DNA of 64,000 nucleotides from SHVO01 sp041905795 (lineage in GTDB: Bacteria > Pseudomonadota > Alphaproteobacteria > Rhodospirillales > Rhodospirillaceae): NCBI GenBank assembly GCA_041905795.1, contig JAYRKL010000002.1, positions 62,001-126,000 of the forward strand. Reading direction: 5' to 3'. The position numbers and the translations under genes are program-made. The notes below the pieces were generated by a model. It was not told where the DNA came from. It made no database searches and worked only from the letters and a program-made list of their open reading frames with translations. Positions 1 to 7,543 of this stretch are shown in pieces. Position 1 is the first letter of the stretch, and the number at the start of each line of letters is the position of its first letter.

Positions 1-372
1 GGGCACGACCATGGTGTTGACGTTGGTGCCCATCACCAGCAGGCCGTGGATGACGTCCGGGCTGGTGAGCCGGAAGGTCACCGGCGTGTCCTGCGGCACG
101 ACCACGCACTGCGGCTGGAACGCGAACTGGGTCGTGACAAGGCGGGCGGTGACCTGGCCGCTCGCGTCGACGCGGGTGCCGAGGTTCCCTTCCACGAACT
201 CGCCCTTGAGGTGGAGGGTGTTGGGGTCGATGGTCTCGATATTGCTGGGCGGCCCCATATGGAGCGCCAGCGTCGCATAGAGCATGGCGGCGAACATGAC
301 GCCGGCAACGCCGACCATGGCCAGAAACCAGCCGCGCTCGCTGCGCGCGATGGATGCCTCGCTGATGTTCAT
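1..372 (-). CDS. ba3-type cytochrome c oxidase subunit II (3' part off the window)
   Basis: N-terminal 124 codons of a cytochrome c oxidase subunit II; the gene runs off the left edge. The product starts MNISEASIARSERGW, followed by one hydrophobic helix (about residues 15-37, FLAMVGVAGVMFAAMLYATLAL) that anchors it, and then the start of the periplasmic cupredoxin domain (QFAFQPQCVVVPQDTPVTF, then TSPDVIHGLLVMGTNVN). The DVIHG stretch carries the first CuA-ligand histidine of the family; the cysteine pair would lie beyond the edge. A single anchor helix and close coupling to a tiny upstream gene are typical of ba3 rather than aa3 enzymes. Start is ATG at 372, 2 bp after the upstream gene's stop codon. 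The gene for subunit I should follow to the left of the window. Confidence 0.8.
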   Translation of the reverse strand, partial: MNISEASIARSERGWFLAMVGVAGVMFAAMLYATLALHMGPPSNIETIDPNTLHLKGEFVEGNLGTRVDASGQVTARLVTTQFAFQPQCVVVPQDTPVTFRLTSPDVIHGLLVMGTNVNTMVVP

Positions 373-374
373 GG

Positions 375-551
375 TCAGCCCACCGGCCCGCGCGGCAAGA
401 AAGCGAAGACGTAGGTGGCAAGCCACGCCAGGAGCAGCAGCCCGACGGCGATCCCGGCGAGGGTGAGGGCGCCGCGCGGCACCTCGTCCAGGGCGTTTTC
501 GCCGGCCAAGGGCTGGTCCGGGCGTTCGTGCGGCAGGGGATGGGCGTTCAT
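375..551 (-). CDS. small single-helix oxidase subunit (subunit IIA-like)
   Basis: 58-residue protein with a polar N-terminus (MNAHPLPHERPDQPLAGENA) and one C-terminal transmembrane helix (GALTLAGIAVGLLLLAWLATYVFAF). It lies immediately upstream of the subunit II gene on the same strand, which is where ba3-type oxidases keep the tiny subunit IIA that supplies the helix missing from subunit II. The start is ATG at 551 because a GAGAGGA ribosome site sits just before it; a longer in-frame reading to 644 would run through an FNR-type operator and has no ribosome site. Function is inferred from size, topology and position. Confidence 0.65.
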   Translation of the reverse strand: MNAHPLPHERPDQPLAGENALDEVPRGALTLAGIAVGLLLLAWLATYVFAFLPRGPVG

Positions 552-605
552 GAGATCCTCTCGAAGCGGTTGCGGAGAAAATCGCGGAGAGGGTACTTCC
601 GAACG

Positions 606-619
606 TTGATTTGGATCAA
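606..619. promoter_or_regulatory. FNR/FixK/DNR-type operator
   Basis: TTGAT-TTGG-ATCAA is a perfect match to the TTGAT-N4-ATCAA consensus bound by the Crp/FNR family. It sits inside a longer inverted repeat (ACGTTGAT/ATCAACGT, 603-622) and its centre is 61 bp upstream of the start codon of the small oxidase subunit. This suits low-oxygen induction of the oxidase operon by an FNR, FixK or DNR protein. The regulator is not in the window. Confidence 0.7.
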
Positions 620-632
620 CGTCGCTGAACCT

Positions 633-662
633 TTTGGGCGGCACCGGCCGGTGCCGCCCAAA
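633..662 (-). terminator. perfect 30-bp palindrome after the multicopper oxidase gene
   Basis: A 15-bp GC-rich arm (TTTGGGCGGCACCGG) is followed directly by its exact complement, between the 3' end of the multicopper oxidase gene and the oxidase operon promoter. Position suggests a terminator that insulates the FNR-controlled promoter from upstream reading. There is no clear U-run beyond the stem, so a purely factor-independent mechanism is not certain. Confidence 0.5.
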
Positions 663-731
663 TCAGGAACGCTCGCAGTCTTATGACCGCAGGAAGACAG
701 ATCGATGACAGATCCCTGTCCGCGATGGCGG

Positions 732-1844
732 TTAGGGCCGCTTCACCGTGGTCTCCAGCGCATCGTGGTCATGCTCGGGCGCCGGGCGCAGACCGGCCGG
801 AGACGGAGCCGGCGGCGCCACACCGGAGGCAACGCCGCGCAGGGCTTCGATATTGTAGAGACCATAGGGTTTCGCCAGCGAGTCACTCATGTAGAAATCC
901 GGCTGGAAGGCGATATTTTTCCACATGTAGAAGCTTGGCCGCTCGACCCCGTCGTACTCCACGGTCAGCATCGAGCCGCCGTGCTCCTGGCCGTTGTTGG
1001 TGGTGTGGTGATCGATATGGTCGTGCGTTGCCCACAGACCGGGGTTGTTCATGCGCACGATGACGTCGTAGCGCTCGCCCGGCTGCATGCCGACGGTATC
1101 CACGGAATACGGATGCTCGAGCGCGTTGCCGTCCTTGTGGGTCACCAGCAGGTCGTGGCCGTGCAGGTGGAAGGCGACCGGGATGGTGGCGGCGTAGAGG
1201 CGCAGGCGCAGCACGTCGCCGGTCTTGACGCGGATCGGCTGGTTCAGCGGCATCGACTTGCCGTTGATCGAGAAATACTGAAGCGCTTCGCCGGGCTTCA
1301 TGCCCTCGCCCATGGTCTGCGCCACCCGCTGGTTCCACCCCGAGAACATGAGGATGGCCTGCTTGGTGACTTCGCGCTCGATCTTGGCGGGCTTTTTCGG
1401 GTCGACGATCAGCGGCCCGAACATGCCGCGGAGGCCGAGATGCTCGGCGACATTGGTGTGGCAGTGATACCAGAGGCTGCCGGCCTTGTCGGCGACGAAG
1501 CGGTAGGTGTGGCTCTCGCCGGGAAGGATGTTCTTCTGGGTGATGTTGGGCGCGCCGTCGTTGTCCCAGCTCTTGGTCTGGTAGACCCCGTGCCAGTGCA
1601 CGGTATGGGCCTGGTCGGTCTGGTTGTGCACGACCACCTCGACGTTATCGCCTTCCTTGACGTGCAGGAGCGGTCCCGGGACCTGGCCGTTGAAGGCCCA
1701 CGCCTTGGCCTTGAACCCGGGGGCGACGGTCACCTCGACCTCCTGGATGGTCATCTCGAACTTACGCAGCTCGGCGTGGGCGGGCAGGCTGGCGAAGCTG
1801 GCCAGCAAGGCCAGGAAGACAGCCCGGAAGTGCTTGAAAATCAT
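732..1844 (-). CDS. two-domain multicopper oxidase (laccase-like)
   Basis: 370 residues: signal peptide ending near PAHA (residue 24), then two cupredoxin domains. Domain 1 has HWHG (83-86) and WYHCHTNVAEH...M (H127, C128, H129, H135, M141), so the type 1 copper cysteine is in the first domain. Domain 2 has HLHGH (226-230) and a His-rich THDHIDHH...EHGG block (274-290) but no cysteine. This is the layout of two-domain oxidases with type 1 copper in domain 1; such proteins are usually trimeric with trinuclear copper sites between subunits. Expected in the periplasm, oxidising phenols, Cu(I) or metals with O2. A NirK-type nitrite reductase was considered because a nitrate reductase operon is in the window, but the HCH and HWHG histidines point to an O2-reducing oxidase. 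It is divergent from a cytochrome c gene. Confidence 0.8.
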   Translation of the reverse strand: MIFKHFRAVFLALLASFASLPAHAELRKFEMTIQEVEVTVAPGFKAKAWAFNGQVPGPLLHVKEGDNVEVVVHNQTDQAHTVHWHGVYQTKSWDNDGAPNITQKNILPGESHTYRFVADKAGSLWYHCHTNVAEHLGLRGMFGPLIVDPKKPAKIEREVTKQAILMFSGWNQRVAQTMGEGMKPGEALQYFSINGKSMPLNQPIRVKTGDVLRLRLYAATIPVAFHLHGHDLLVTHKDGNALEHPYSVDTVGMQPGERYDVIVRMNNPGLWATHDHIDHHTTNNGQEHGGSMLTVEYDGVERPSFYMWKNIAFQPDFYMSDSLAKPYGLYNIEALRGVASGVAPPAPSPAGLRPAPEHDHDALETTVKRP

Positions 1845-2015
1845 TGTTTTTCCTCCAAGAGCGGCGGCAAGGGGAGCGGCATTGTCTACGACCTGTGTAG
1901 GCCGGGCGCGGCATGTCTGCCATCCGAGGGAAGTACCTACGTGTATTCCACAAGTGTCGGGGCGGGTGGCGTCCTGCCACCGTCAACCATCATTGACCGC
2001 GTTTGAGCCGCCGCC

Positions 2016-2504
2016 ATGTCCGCTTTCCGTTTCGCCGCCTGCCTGTCGTTCGCCGCCGTTTTCACCCTTCCGGCCGCGGCCACCGATCCCGCGCACGGCG
2101 CGCTCCTTTATAAGGAGTGTGCGGGCTGTCACGCGCCGCAGCGCACCCTGATGGGCCCGCCGCATTGCGGCGTGGTCGGGCGCAAGGCCGCGTCGATCGA
2201 GGGCTTCAGCTATTCGGATACGCTGCGCGCCGCGGGCTTCGTGTGGGACGAGAAACACCTGCACGACTTCCTGACGTTTCCCATCATGAACATGCCCGGC
2301 ACCAAGATGGGATTCGCCGGCATGTTCGACGAGAACGACCGCAACGACGTCATCGCCTTCCTCAAGAGCGAACGGGCGGCGGACTCGCCGGCCTGCCAGC
2401 CGGGGGGCGATCCGGCGCCTCCGCCCGGGACCAACACCGGCGAGCTGACCGCCGACGACGGCGGCGCCGCGCACCAGCCGGCGGCGCTGAAGGGCCGGCA
2501 ATAG
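2016..2504 (+). CDS. class I cytochrome c (c2/c550 type)
   Basis: 162 residues with a signal peptide (MSAFRFAACLSFAAVFTLPAAA) and one haem-binding motif CAGCH (C35, C38, H39). The likely sixth ligand is M98 in NMPGTKM, followed by a final helix (NDRNDVIAFLKS). After residue 125 comes a low-complexity Pro/Gly/Ala tail of about 35 residues not needed for the cytochrome fold. It is a soluble periplasmic electron carrier. It is divergent from the multicopper oxidase, with a shared 171-bp intergenic region, so it could deliver electrons to that oxidase or to the ba3-type oxidase encoded to the left; both are inferences from position. Confidence 0.88.
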   Translation: MSAFRFAACLSFAAVFTLPAAATDPAHGALLYKECAGCHAPQRTLMGPPHCGVVGRKAASIEGFSYSDTLRAAGFVWDEKHLHDFLTFPIMNMPGTKMGFAGMFDENDRNDVIAFLKSERAADSPACQPGGDPAPPPGTNTGELTADDGGAAHQPAALKGRQ

Positions 2505-2609
2505 TCCATTCGCCGAGGCGATCCCGCCAGTCCTGCCGGCCGCCTCGCCGGCGCGGGACATAAATGCTATGACGGCCCCGGCAATGTCCGGGGGGTGTCC
2601 CTCCTTAGA

Positions 2610-2652
2610 GCATTTTCCGATGAAGTGGATGCCGGTTCATCGTAGAAAATGC
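2610..2652. repeat. dispersed palindromic repeat, hairpin 1 (copy A)
   Basis: The stem pairs GCATTTTC and CGATGAA with TTCATCG and GAAAATGC around a GTGGATGCCGG loop; the right arm has a 2-base bulge. It is followed by ATGCGACCAAAC and then a second hairpin at 2671-2710. The same two-hairpin plan with related core sequences recurs at 6354-6426, 29421-29568 and 38459-38511, so this is a dispersed repeat family rather than a gene-specific signal. Confidence 0.7.
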
Positions 2653-2670
2653 GACCAAACCAAAAAAATT

Positions 2671-2710
2671 AGAGCATGATCGCGATTCAATATGACTCGA
2701 TCATGCTCTA
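2671..2710. repeat. dispersed palindromic repeat, hairpin 2 (copy A)
   Basis: Perfect 12-bp arms AGAGCATGATCG / CGATCATGCTCT with a loop of about 15 bases, followed by CTAG on the right and by a run of seven A on the left, which reads as U7 after the hairpin on the minus strand. It could serve as a leftward terminator. It stands 17 bp before the glycosyltransferase start codon. Confidence 0.65.
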
Positions 2711-2726
2711 GTCCCGTCAAGGCTCC

Positions 2727-3836
2727 ATGCGGATACTTCTCTATAGCCCGAGCACGATGGCGTTCAACGTCGTCACCCCGGAACAGCAGCCGCTGGGCGG
2801 GATCGCCTCTTGCCAGTGTTATCTGGCGCGCGCCCTGGCGGTGCGCGGCCACGACGTGACCATGGTGGCGACCTTGCCGGACGGGACGCCGCCGTCGCTG
2901 GAAGGGGTGCGGCACGTCCCGCTGAGCGCCGTGCTGGCGGACGCGGTGGGCTTTTTCCGCGCCGGCGGCTATGACGCGGTGATCACGGCCAACTACCCCG
3001 ACATCGCACCGCATGTGAAAACCGGCAGCCCGCGGACCCTCGCCGTCGCCTGGATGCATGTCTATCCCGACCAGCCGGCGGCGGCGCCGCTGGCCACCCA
3101 CCAGCGCTGGCTGGATGCGGTGGTCTGCGTCAGTGACTCGCTGCGCGCCACCTACCGCCTCGCCATTCCGGCGGTGGCGATCGGCAACGCCATCGCGCCG
3201 TTCTTCGAGACCATGTTCTCCTCGCCGGAGGACCTGCTCGCGGCCAAACTGAACCGCGCGGTCTACGCCAGCATGCCGTTCCGCGGGCTCGACGTGACGG
3301 TGATGGCCATGGGCCAGGTCAGAGGCAAGGTCGAACTGGACATCTACTCCTCGATGCGGGCCTATCAGGTGCCCGAAGGCGATTTCGCGCTGCTCTACGA
3401 TTTCGCGCGCCGCAATCCGCGCATCCGCTACCACGGCGGGGTCGGCCAGAAGGCGCTCGCCGAGGGCTTCCGGCGCGCGGCCTATTTCACCTATCCCTCC
3501 ACGTTCATCGAGAGCTATTGCATCGTGGCGCAGGAGGCCATCGCCGCGGGCCTCAAGGTGATCAGCAATGACTTGGGGGCTCTTCCGGAGACCACCATGG
3601 GCTTCGCGGATCTGGTGCCGGTGCGCGGCGGCGCGGTCCAGCCCGCCGATCAAGTCCAGCCCTTGGTCAAGCTTCTGGAAAAGAACGAGATCAAGTTCAC
3701 CCGCAATCCGCGGGCCTGGGCGCAAACCCGCTTCGATCAGATGCAGGCCGTCAACCGGCGCTGCACCTGGACGCACCGCGCCGCGGAATGGGAAGCGTTC
3801 CTCCTGTCCGCGGCGGCGCCTGGGGCCAAGAAATAG
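2727..3836 (+). CDS. GT4-like glycosyltransferase
   Basis: 369 residues with a two-Rossmann GT-B architecture. The N-terminal domain starts MRILLYSPST with a GGIASCQCYLARALAVRGH stretch typical of the acceptor-side loop of GT4 enzymes. The C-terminal domain contains FIESYCIVAQEAIAAGLKV, which supplies the E-x7-E signature (E262, E270) that contacts the nucleotide sugar, followed by NDLGALPE. It would transfer a sugar from an activated nucleotide donor to a glycan or lipid on the cytoplasmic side of the membrane; the donor and acceptor cannot be read from sequence. It stands alone, preceded by a repeat element and with a convergent hydrolase ending 3 bp after its stop. Confidence 0.75.
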   Translation: MRILLYSPSTMAFNVVTPEQQPLGGIASCQCYLARALAVRGHDVTMVATLPDGTPPSLEGVRHVPLSAVLADAVGFFRAGGYDAVITANYPDIAPHVKTGSPRTLAVAWMHVYPDQPAAAPLATHQRWLDAVVCVSDSLRATYRLAIPAVAIGNAIAPFFETMFSSPEDLLAAKLNRAVYASMPFRGLDVTVMAMGQVRGKVELDIYSSMRAYQVPEGDFALLYDFARRNPRIRYHGGVGQKALAEGFRRAAYFTYPSTFIESYCIVAQEAIAAGLKVISNDLGALPETTMGFADLVPVRGGAVQPADQVQPLVKLLEKNEIKFTRNPRAWAQTRFDQMQAVNRRCTWTHRAAEWEAFLLSAAAPGAKK

Positions 3837-3839
3837 CGT

Positions 3840-4598
3840 CTAGAGAGCCGCGAGGAAGCGGCCGATGGCCGCGGCGGTTTCGTCGGGGCGCCGGTCCACC
3901 AGATGGTGGCCGGCGCCGGCGATGACCTCGAACCTGAGCGGCGCGTCACGCAGGCGCGCGCGGTCCGCATCATCCAGCAAGCTGCAGGCGGCGTCGTCTG
4001 CGCCGGGTTGTAGCGGCGGGTCGCCGGCCAGCACCAGGGCCGGCACCCGCACCTGCGCGAGGGCTCCTTCATAGCGCCGGTCCTCGACCGTTGGCGCATC
4101 GGTCCGCACCCCGAACATCTCGAACAGGAAGTCGCGCAGGAAGGCATGCTGCGGATGTTCGGCCAGGACGCCGCGCGCGAAGTCGATCACCGGCCGGAGC
4201 TTGGCGGTGGCCAGCGGCGGGTCGAGCGCAACCACCGCCGCCAGGTTGACGGGCGGATGGCCGGCGGCGGCGAGCGCAAGCACGCCGCCCAGGGACTCAC
4301 CGATGACGATCACCCGGCGGTCCTTGAAGCTGTCCGCGACCAGGAAGCGGATCTCATCGACGAAGGTCGGGAAGGTCACCGCCGCAGGGGCCGCGCTGCG
4401 GCCGTGGCCGGGCAGGTCGGCCAGCGCCACGTCGTATTCCCCCGGCCACCGCTGCGCCCACGGCAGCAGGTTCTCCAGGGATCGCAGGGCGCCGTGCAGC
4501 AGCAGCAGCAGCGGGCGGTCCGGGCGCGGGGCCGCCTCCAGCCGCGCCACGCAGAGGCTGGTTGCGACTCCCTGGACCTTTCTCGCCTTTATCTTCAC
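3840..4598 (-). CDS. alpha/beta hydrolase
   Basis: 252 residues of alpha/beta-hydrolase fold. It has LLLLHGALRS (oxyanion strand and HG motif), DLPGHGRS, the nucleophile elbow GESLGG, and a final histidine in AGAGHHLVDRRP. The substrate is unknown; members of this fold are esterases, lipases and C-C hydrolases. The start is uncertain. An in-frame TTG at 4676 would add an arginine-rich, non-family-like 26-residue extension that crowds the divergent methyltransferase start, so GTG at 4598 is preferred although it lacks a strong ribosome site. Confidence 0.7.
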   Translation of the reverse strand: MKIKARKVQGVATSLCVARLEAAPRPDRPLLLLLHGALRSLENLLPWAQRWPGEYDVALADLPGHGRSAAPAAVTFPTFVDEIRFLVADSFKDRRVIVIGESLGGVLALAAAGHPPVNLAAVVALDPPLATAKLRPVIDFARGVLAEHPQHAFLRDFLFEMFGVRTDAPTVEDRRYEGALAQVRVPALVLAGDPPLQPGADDAACSLLDDADRARLRDAPLRFEVIAGAGHHLVDRRPDETAAAIGRFLAAL

Positions 4599-4689
4599 AC
4601 CGGACGCCTGTTCACGGATGCGCCGCCGGGCAGCGCAAGGACGGGGGAGTGTTCCGTATTTCCCGCGTGCCGGCAATCACGGGGGCTTG

Positions 4690-5976
4690 ATGCCCCGCCG
4701 GGCGGTGACTATCCATCACCGGGTGGCCGACGAACTCCGCATCGATGACCTGGCGCCGCTGGGCGACGGCATAGCGCCGTCCGGCACGGGGCGCATCTAT
4801 GTGGACCGGGCGTTGCCCGGCGACCGGGTGCGGGTGCGTGTTCACAAGGCGGGTGGACTCACGCGCGCCGACCTGCTGGAGGTGCTGGACGCGTCGCCGC
4901 ACCGGGTCGCGGCCCCCTGCCGGCATTACGACATCTGCGGCGGCTGTTCCCTGCAACATGCTGGCGAGGCCTTTTACCGGGCGTGGAAAGCCGGCGTCGT
5001 GCGCACGGCATTGGCGCGCCAGGGCCTTTCGCCCGGGACCTGGCATGAGCCGGTGTTCCTGCCGCCCGGCACGCGCCGCCGCGCCACCTTTGCCGCCTTG
5101 CGCAAGAAGGATGCGGTGACGCTGGGATACTTCCGCCGCCGCAGCCATAGTGTCGCGGATGTTGCGTCCTGCCTGACGGCCGATCCCGCCGTCATGGACC
5201 TGCGGGCGAAGCTGATCGGACCGCTGACGCAGATCCTGACCGACGGCAAGCCCGCGGATGTGTTCATCCAGGTCGTGGGCCGCGGCGCCGAAGTGGTCAT
5301 CACCGGCCCGGTGGGCGCCAAGGGCGTTCCCGATCTGCGCGTATACGAGGCCGTGGCGGACATGGCGCACGGCCTTGGCCTCAACCGCATCGCCTGGCGC
5401 GCGCGCGAACAGGATTCGCCCGAGATCCTCCTGGAAATAGCACCGCTGCTGGCGGTGTTCGGGGATTTGGCCGTGGCTTTGCCGCCGCTCGCGTTCCTGC
5501 AGCCGAGCAAAGCGGGCGAAGCGGCCTTGACCGCGGCCGTCATGGCGGCGCTTCCCGCACATGGAACGTTCGCCGACCTGTTCGCCGGCTGCGGCACTTT
5601 CACCGGACCGATGCTCGCGCGCGGCGCGGTGGATGCTTACGAGAACGCCGAGAGCGCGGTACGCGCCCTGGACAAGGCCAAGGGTGCCAAGCCGTTGACG
5701 GCGATCCGGCGCGACCTGTTCCGCGCCCCCATCGACGGCAAGCGCTATGACGCGGTGGTGTTCGATCCGCCCCGGGTCGGCGCGGAAGCGCAAAGCCGGA
5801 AACTGGCGGGCGGCGATGTCCCCAGGATCGTCGGCGTCTCCTGCAACCCGGTTACCTTCGCGCGGGATGCGCGCATCCTGGTGGACGGCGGGTACCGGCT
5901 GGACAGCGTCCAGGTCATCGACCAGTTCATCTGGTCGCACCATGTGGAACTGGTGGGCGTATTCTCCAGGGACTAG
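4690..5976 (+). CDS. RlmD/TrmA-family 23S rRNA or tRNA (uracil-5-) methyltransferase
   Basis: 428 residues. An N-terminal TRAM-like RNA-binding domain (about 12-68, ending near LLEVLDASPHR) is followed by an iron-sulfur cysteine set C77-x5-C83-x2-C86 (CRHYDICGGCSLQH) and a fourth cysteine C161 in SHSVADVASC. The C-terminal SAM domain has FADLFAGCGTFTGPM and the catalytic loop VFDPPR...VGVSCNPVTFARD, whose cysteine attacks uracil C6. The presence of the cluster indicates RlmD rather than TrmA, although alphaproteobacterial members are often left unassigned. A longer reading frame extends upstream to 4201 but is antisense to the hydrolase; ATG 4690 places the TRAM domain at the usual distance. 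Confidence 0.85.
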   Translation: MPRRAVTIHHRVADELRIDDLAPLGDGIAPSGTGRIYVDRALPGDRVRVRVHKAGGLTRADLLEVLDASPHRVAAPCRHYDICGGCSLQHAGEAFYRAWKAGVVRTALARQGLSPGTWHEPVFLPPGTRRRATFAALRKKDAVTLGYFRRRSHSVADVASCLTADPAVMDLRAKLIGPLTQILTDGKPADVFIQVVGRGAEVVITGPVGAKGVPDLRVYEAVADMAHGLGLNRIAWRAREQDSPEILLEIAPLLAVFGDLAVALPPLAFLQPSKAGEAALTAAVMAALPAHGTFADLFAGCGTFTGPMLARGAVDAYENAESAVRALDKAKGAKPLTAIRRDLFRAPIDGKRYDAVVFDPPRVGAEAQSRKLAGGDVPRIVGVSCNPVTFARDARILVDGGYRLDSVQVIDQFIWSHHVELVGVFSRD

Positions 5977-6105
5977 CGCCGCGCCGCCCGCGGTCCATCG
6001 TCCTTTCGGTTCATAGTTATTTGATATCGCTGAGTAATTTTTTCCCGACGCGCGCGCCTTTTCGCTTGGAGGCGCGCGCGGGCCTTGGCTACTGTTAACC
6101 ACGCA

Positions 6106-6387
6106 ATGAAATGGCGTGACCTCAAGAACGGGGCGCAACGGCTGGACGCGCTGCAGAAGGCCGACCCCTATGCCCTGTTCAGCGTCGAACGGGGCGCGGC
6201 GCTGTCCGATATCAAGGCGGCCTACCGGCTGATGGTGAAGACCTATCACCCGGACAAGGCCGACCCGTTCATGCGCAGCTATTGCGAGGAAATGCTGAAG
6301 ATCGTCAACCGGGCCATGGCGCGCATCGAGAGTGAGTATCGGGATGGGGCCCCGGCCGCATTTTCATCGAAAATGCGGCCTACATAA
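6106..6387 (+). CDS. small J-domain protein, first gene of the ubiquitin-like operon
   Basis: 93 residues. A single J-domain fills the protein: DPYALFSVERGAALSDIKAAYRLMVKTYHPDKADP carries the invariant HPD tripeptide that stimulates Hsp70 ATPase. There is no membrane segment, zinc finger or substrate-binding domain. ATG 6106 is preferred over the in-frame TTG at 6085. The last residues (APAAFSSKMRPT) are encoded by a dispersed palindromic repeat, so the C-terminus has been replaced or extended by that element. The E1 gene starts 19 bp after the stop on the same strand, suggesting co-transcription. A J-domain partner would recruit DnaK to a client; any role in the conjugation pathway is inference. 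Confidence 0.75.
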   Translation: MKWRDLKNGAQRLDALQKADPYALFSVERGAALSDIKAAYRLMVKTYHPDKADPFMRSYCEEMLKIVNRAMARIESEYRDGAPAAFSSKMRPT

Positions 6388-6426
6388 GAGGCTTGATTGA
6401 AAAGATATGACTCAATCGGGCTCTAG
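6354..6426. repeat. dispersed palindromic repeat (copy B) bridging two genes
   Basis: The first hairpin is a perfect 12-bp stem GGCCGCATTTTC / GAAAATGCGGCC with a 3-base loop (6354-6380). The second (6387-6424) pairs AGAG, C, TT and GATTGA with TCAATC, GG, G and CTCT (two G-U pairs, one bulged G). The element encodes the end of the J-domain protein and supplies the E1 start codon, ATG 6407, which lies in the 11-base loop of the second hairpin. Core sequences ATATGACTC and GCTCTAG match copy A at 2691-2711. Confidence 0.7.
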
Positions 6427-7540
6427 GTATCTTCGCCACACGCTGATCGACTGGTTCTCCCAGGACGAGGTCGCGCGCGCCAAGGTGGCGGTGATCGGCG
6501 CGGGCGCCGTGGGCAACGAGGTCCTCAAATGCCTGGCGCTGCTCGGCGCCGGCCAGATCGACATCTACGACTTCGACCGCATCGAGGTCCACAATCTTAC
6601 CCGCAGCGTGTTGTTCCGCGAGACCGACATCGGCAAGAACAAGGCCGCCTGCGCCGCCGAACGCCTGCGCGACCTCGATCCCAACATCGAGGTCCGGGCT
6701 TTCCCCGGCGATTTCTGGCGTACCCTCGACCTCGCCGCCTTTGGCGATTATTCGGCGGTGATCTGCTGCGTCGACAATTTCGAGGCGCGCATACGCCTCA
6801 ACCTTCTCTGCAAGCTGTGGGGCGTCAACCTCATCAACACCGGCATCGACAGCCGCTACGCGGTCGTCGACACCTTTCCGTTCGCACGGGAACGTGACGC
6901 CAGCTGCTATGAATGCACCTTGCCGGCCTCGGTCTACCAGCGCATGTCGCAGCGCTATTCCTGCGGCGGCCTCAAGAAGGCGGCGTTCATCGAGAAACGC
7001 ATCCCGACCACCGTGATCACCGCCAGCCTGGCGGGAAGCCTGGCGGCGTCCCAGGCGCTGCGATTGGGCGCGCCGGCGCATATGGGGTCGCGGCGCGTGT
7101 TCGCGGATTCCATCGCCGGCACGTCGAGCGCCTCCGGGCTGCCGGCGCGCGCCGACTGTCCGGTGTGCGCCCGGTTCAAGGGACCGGTACAGATCAGCCG
7201 CGCGCGGGCGGCGTTCACGGCCGAGCTGGTGTCCGTCACCCGCAGCAACGCGCCGGAGACCGCCGAGATGACGCTGCCGGAGCCGGTGATCGTGTCCTAT
7301 CACTGCAAGTCCTGCGGCCAGGGCGAGGGGCAGGACAAACCCTTGCTGTGGCGCGCCGCGGACCATGACGCCGGCCTTGCCAACTGCAAATCCTGCGCCG
7401 GGGAAGGCGCGGTGGATATCCAGATCAGGGATAAACTGCCGCTGGCGATGCTGACCGAGGCGGGCCGCCTCCCGGTGCCGTTCGTGATGACGGCATCGGA
7501 TTGGGGAACTCATATATTCTTGTTGGAGAGGGAGAGCTGA
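6407..7540 (+). CDS. E1-like ubiquitin-activating enzyme (ThiF/MoeB fold) with extra zinc knuckles
   Basis: 377 residues. The adenylation domain begins RYLRHTLID, then VAVIGAGAVGNEV (GxGxxG at 31-36), YDFDRIEVHNLTRSVLF (D55, D57, E60, R66) and TDIGKNKA, as in E1/MoeB/ThiF enzymes. C167 and C170 (CYEC) and C251 and C254 (CPVC) form the usual structural zinc site. C186 in RYSCGG, just before the crossover helix, is the best candidate for the catalytic thioester cysteine. Two further pairs near the C-terminus, C300/C303 and C327/C330, resemble an added zinc ribbon. Predicted role: ATP-dependent adenylation of the adjacent ubiquitin-like protein and transfer to E2. The start is ATG 6407; an in-frame TGA lies three codons upstream. 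The stop is 3 bp before the Ubl gene. Confidence 0.88.
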   Translation: MTQSGSRYLRHTLIDWFSQDEVARAKVAVIGAGAVGNEVLKCLALLGAGQIDIYDFDRIEVHNLTRSVLFRETDIGKNKAACAAERLRDLDPNIEVRAFPGDFWRTLDLAAFGDYSAVICCVDNFEARIRLNLLCKLWGVNLINTGIDSRYAVVDTFPFARERDASCYECTLPASVYQRMSQRYSCGGLKKAAFIEKRIPTTVITASLAGSLAASQALRLGAPAHMGSRRVFADSIAGTSSASGLPARADCPVCARFKGPVQISRARAAFTAELVSVTRSNAPETAEMTLPEPVIVSYHCKSCGQGEGQDKPLLWRAADHDAGLANCKSCAGEGAVDIQIRDKLPLAMLTEAGRLPVPFVMTASDWGTHIFLLERES

Positions 7541-7543
7541 GAA

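Noticed and set aside
732..1844. Copper nitrite reductase NirK
   Set aside because: HWHG and HCH histidine pairs are those of O2-reducing multicopper oxidases, and no nitrite-reductase partner genes are present.
4201..4689. N-terminal extension of the RlmD-like methyltransferase
   Set aside because: It is antisense to the alpha/beta hydrolase and has a Ser/Arg-rich composition; the TRAM domain begins properly after ATG 4690.
6049..6080. CGCGCGCGCC/GGCGCGCGCG hairpin as a rho-independent terminator of the RlmD-like gene
   Set aside because: The 10-bp stem is real, but no U-run follows on either strand and alternating CG is expected in such GC-rich DNA.
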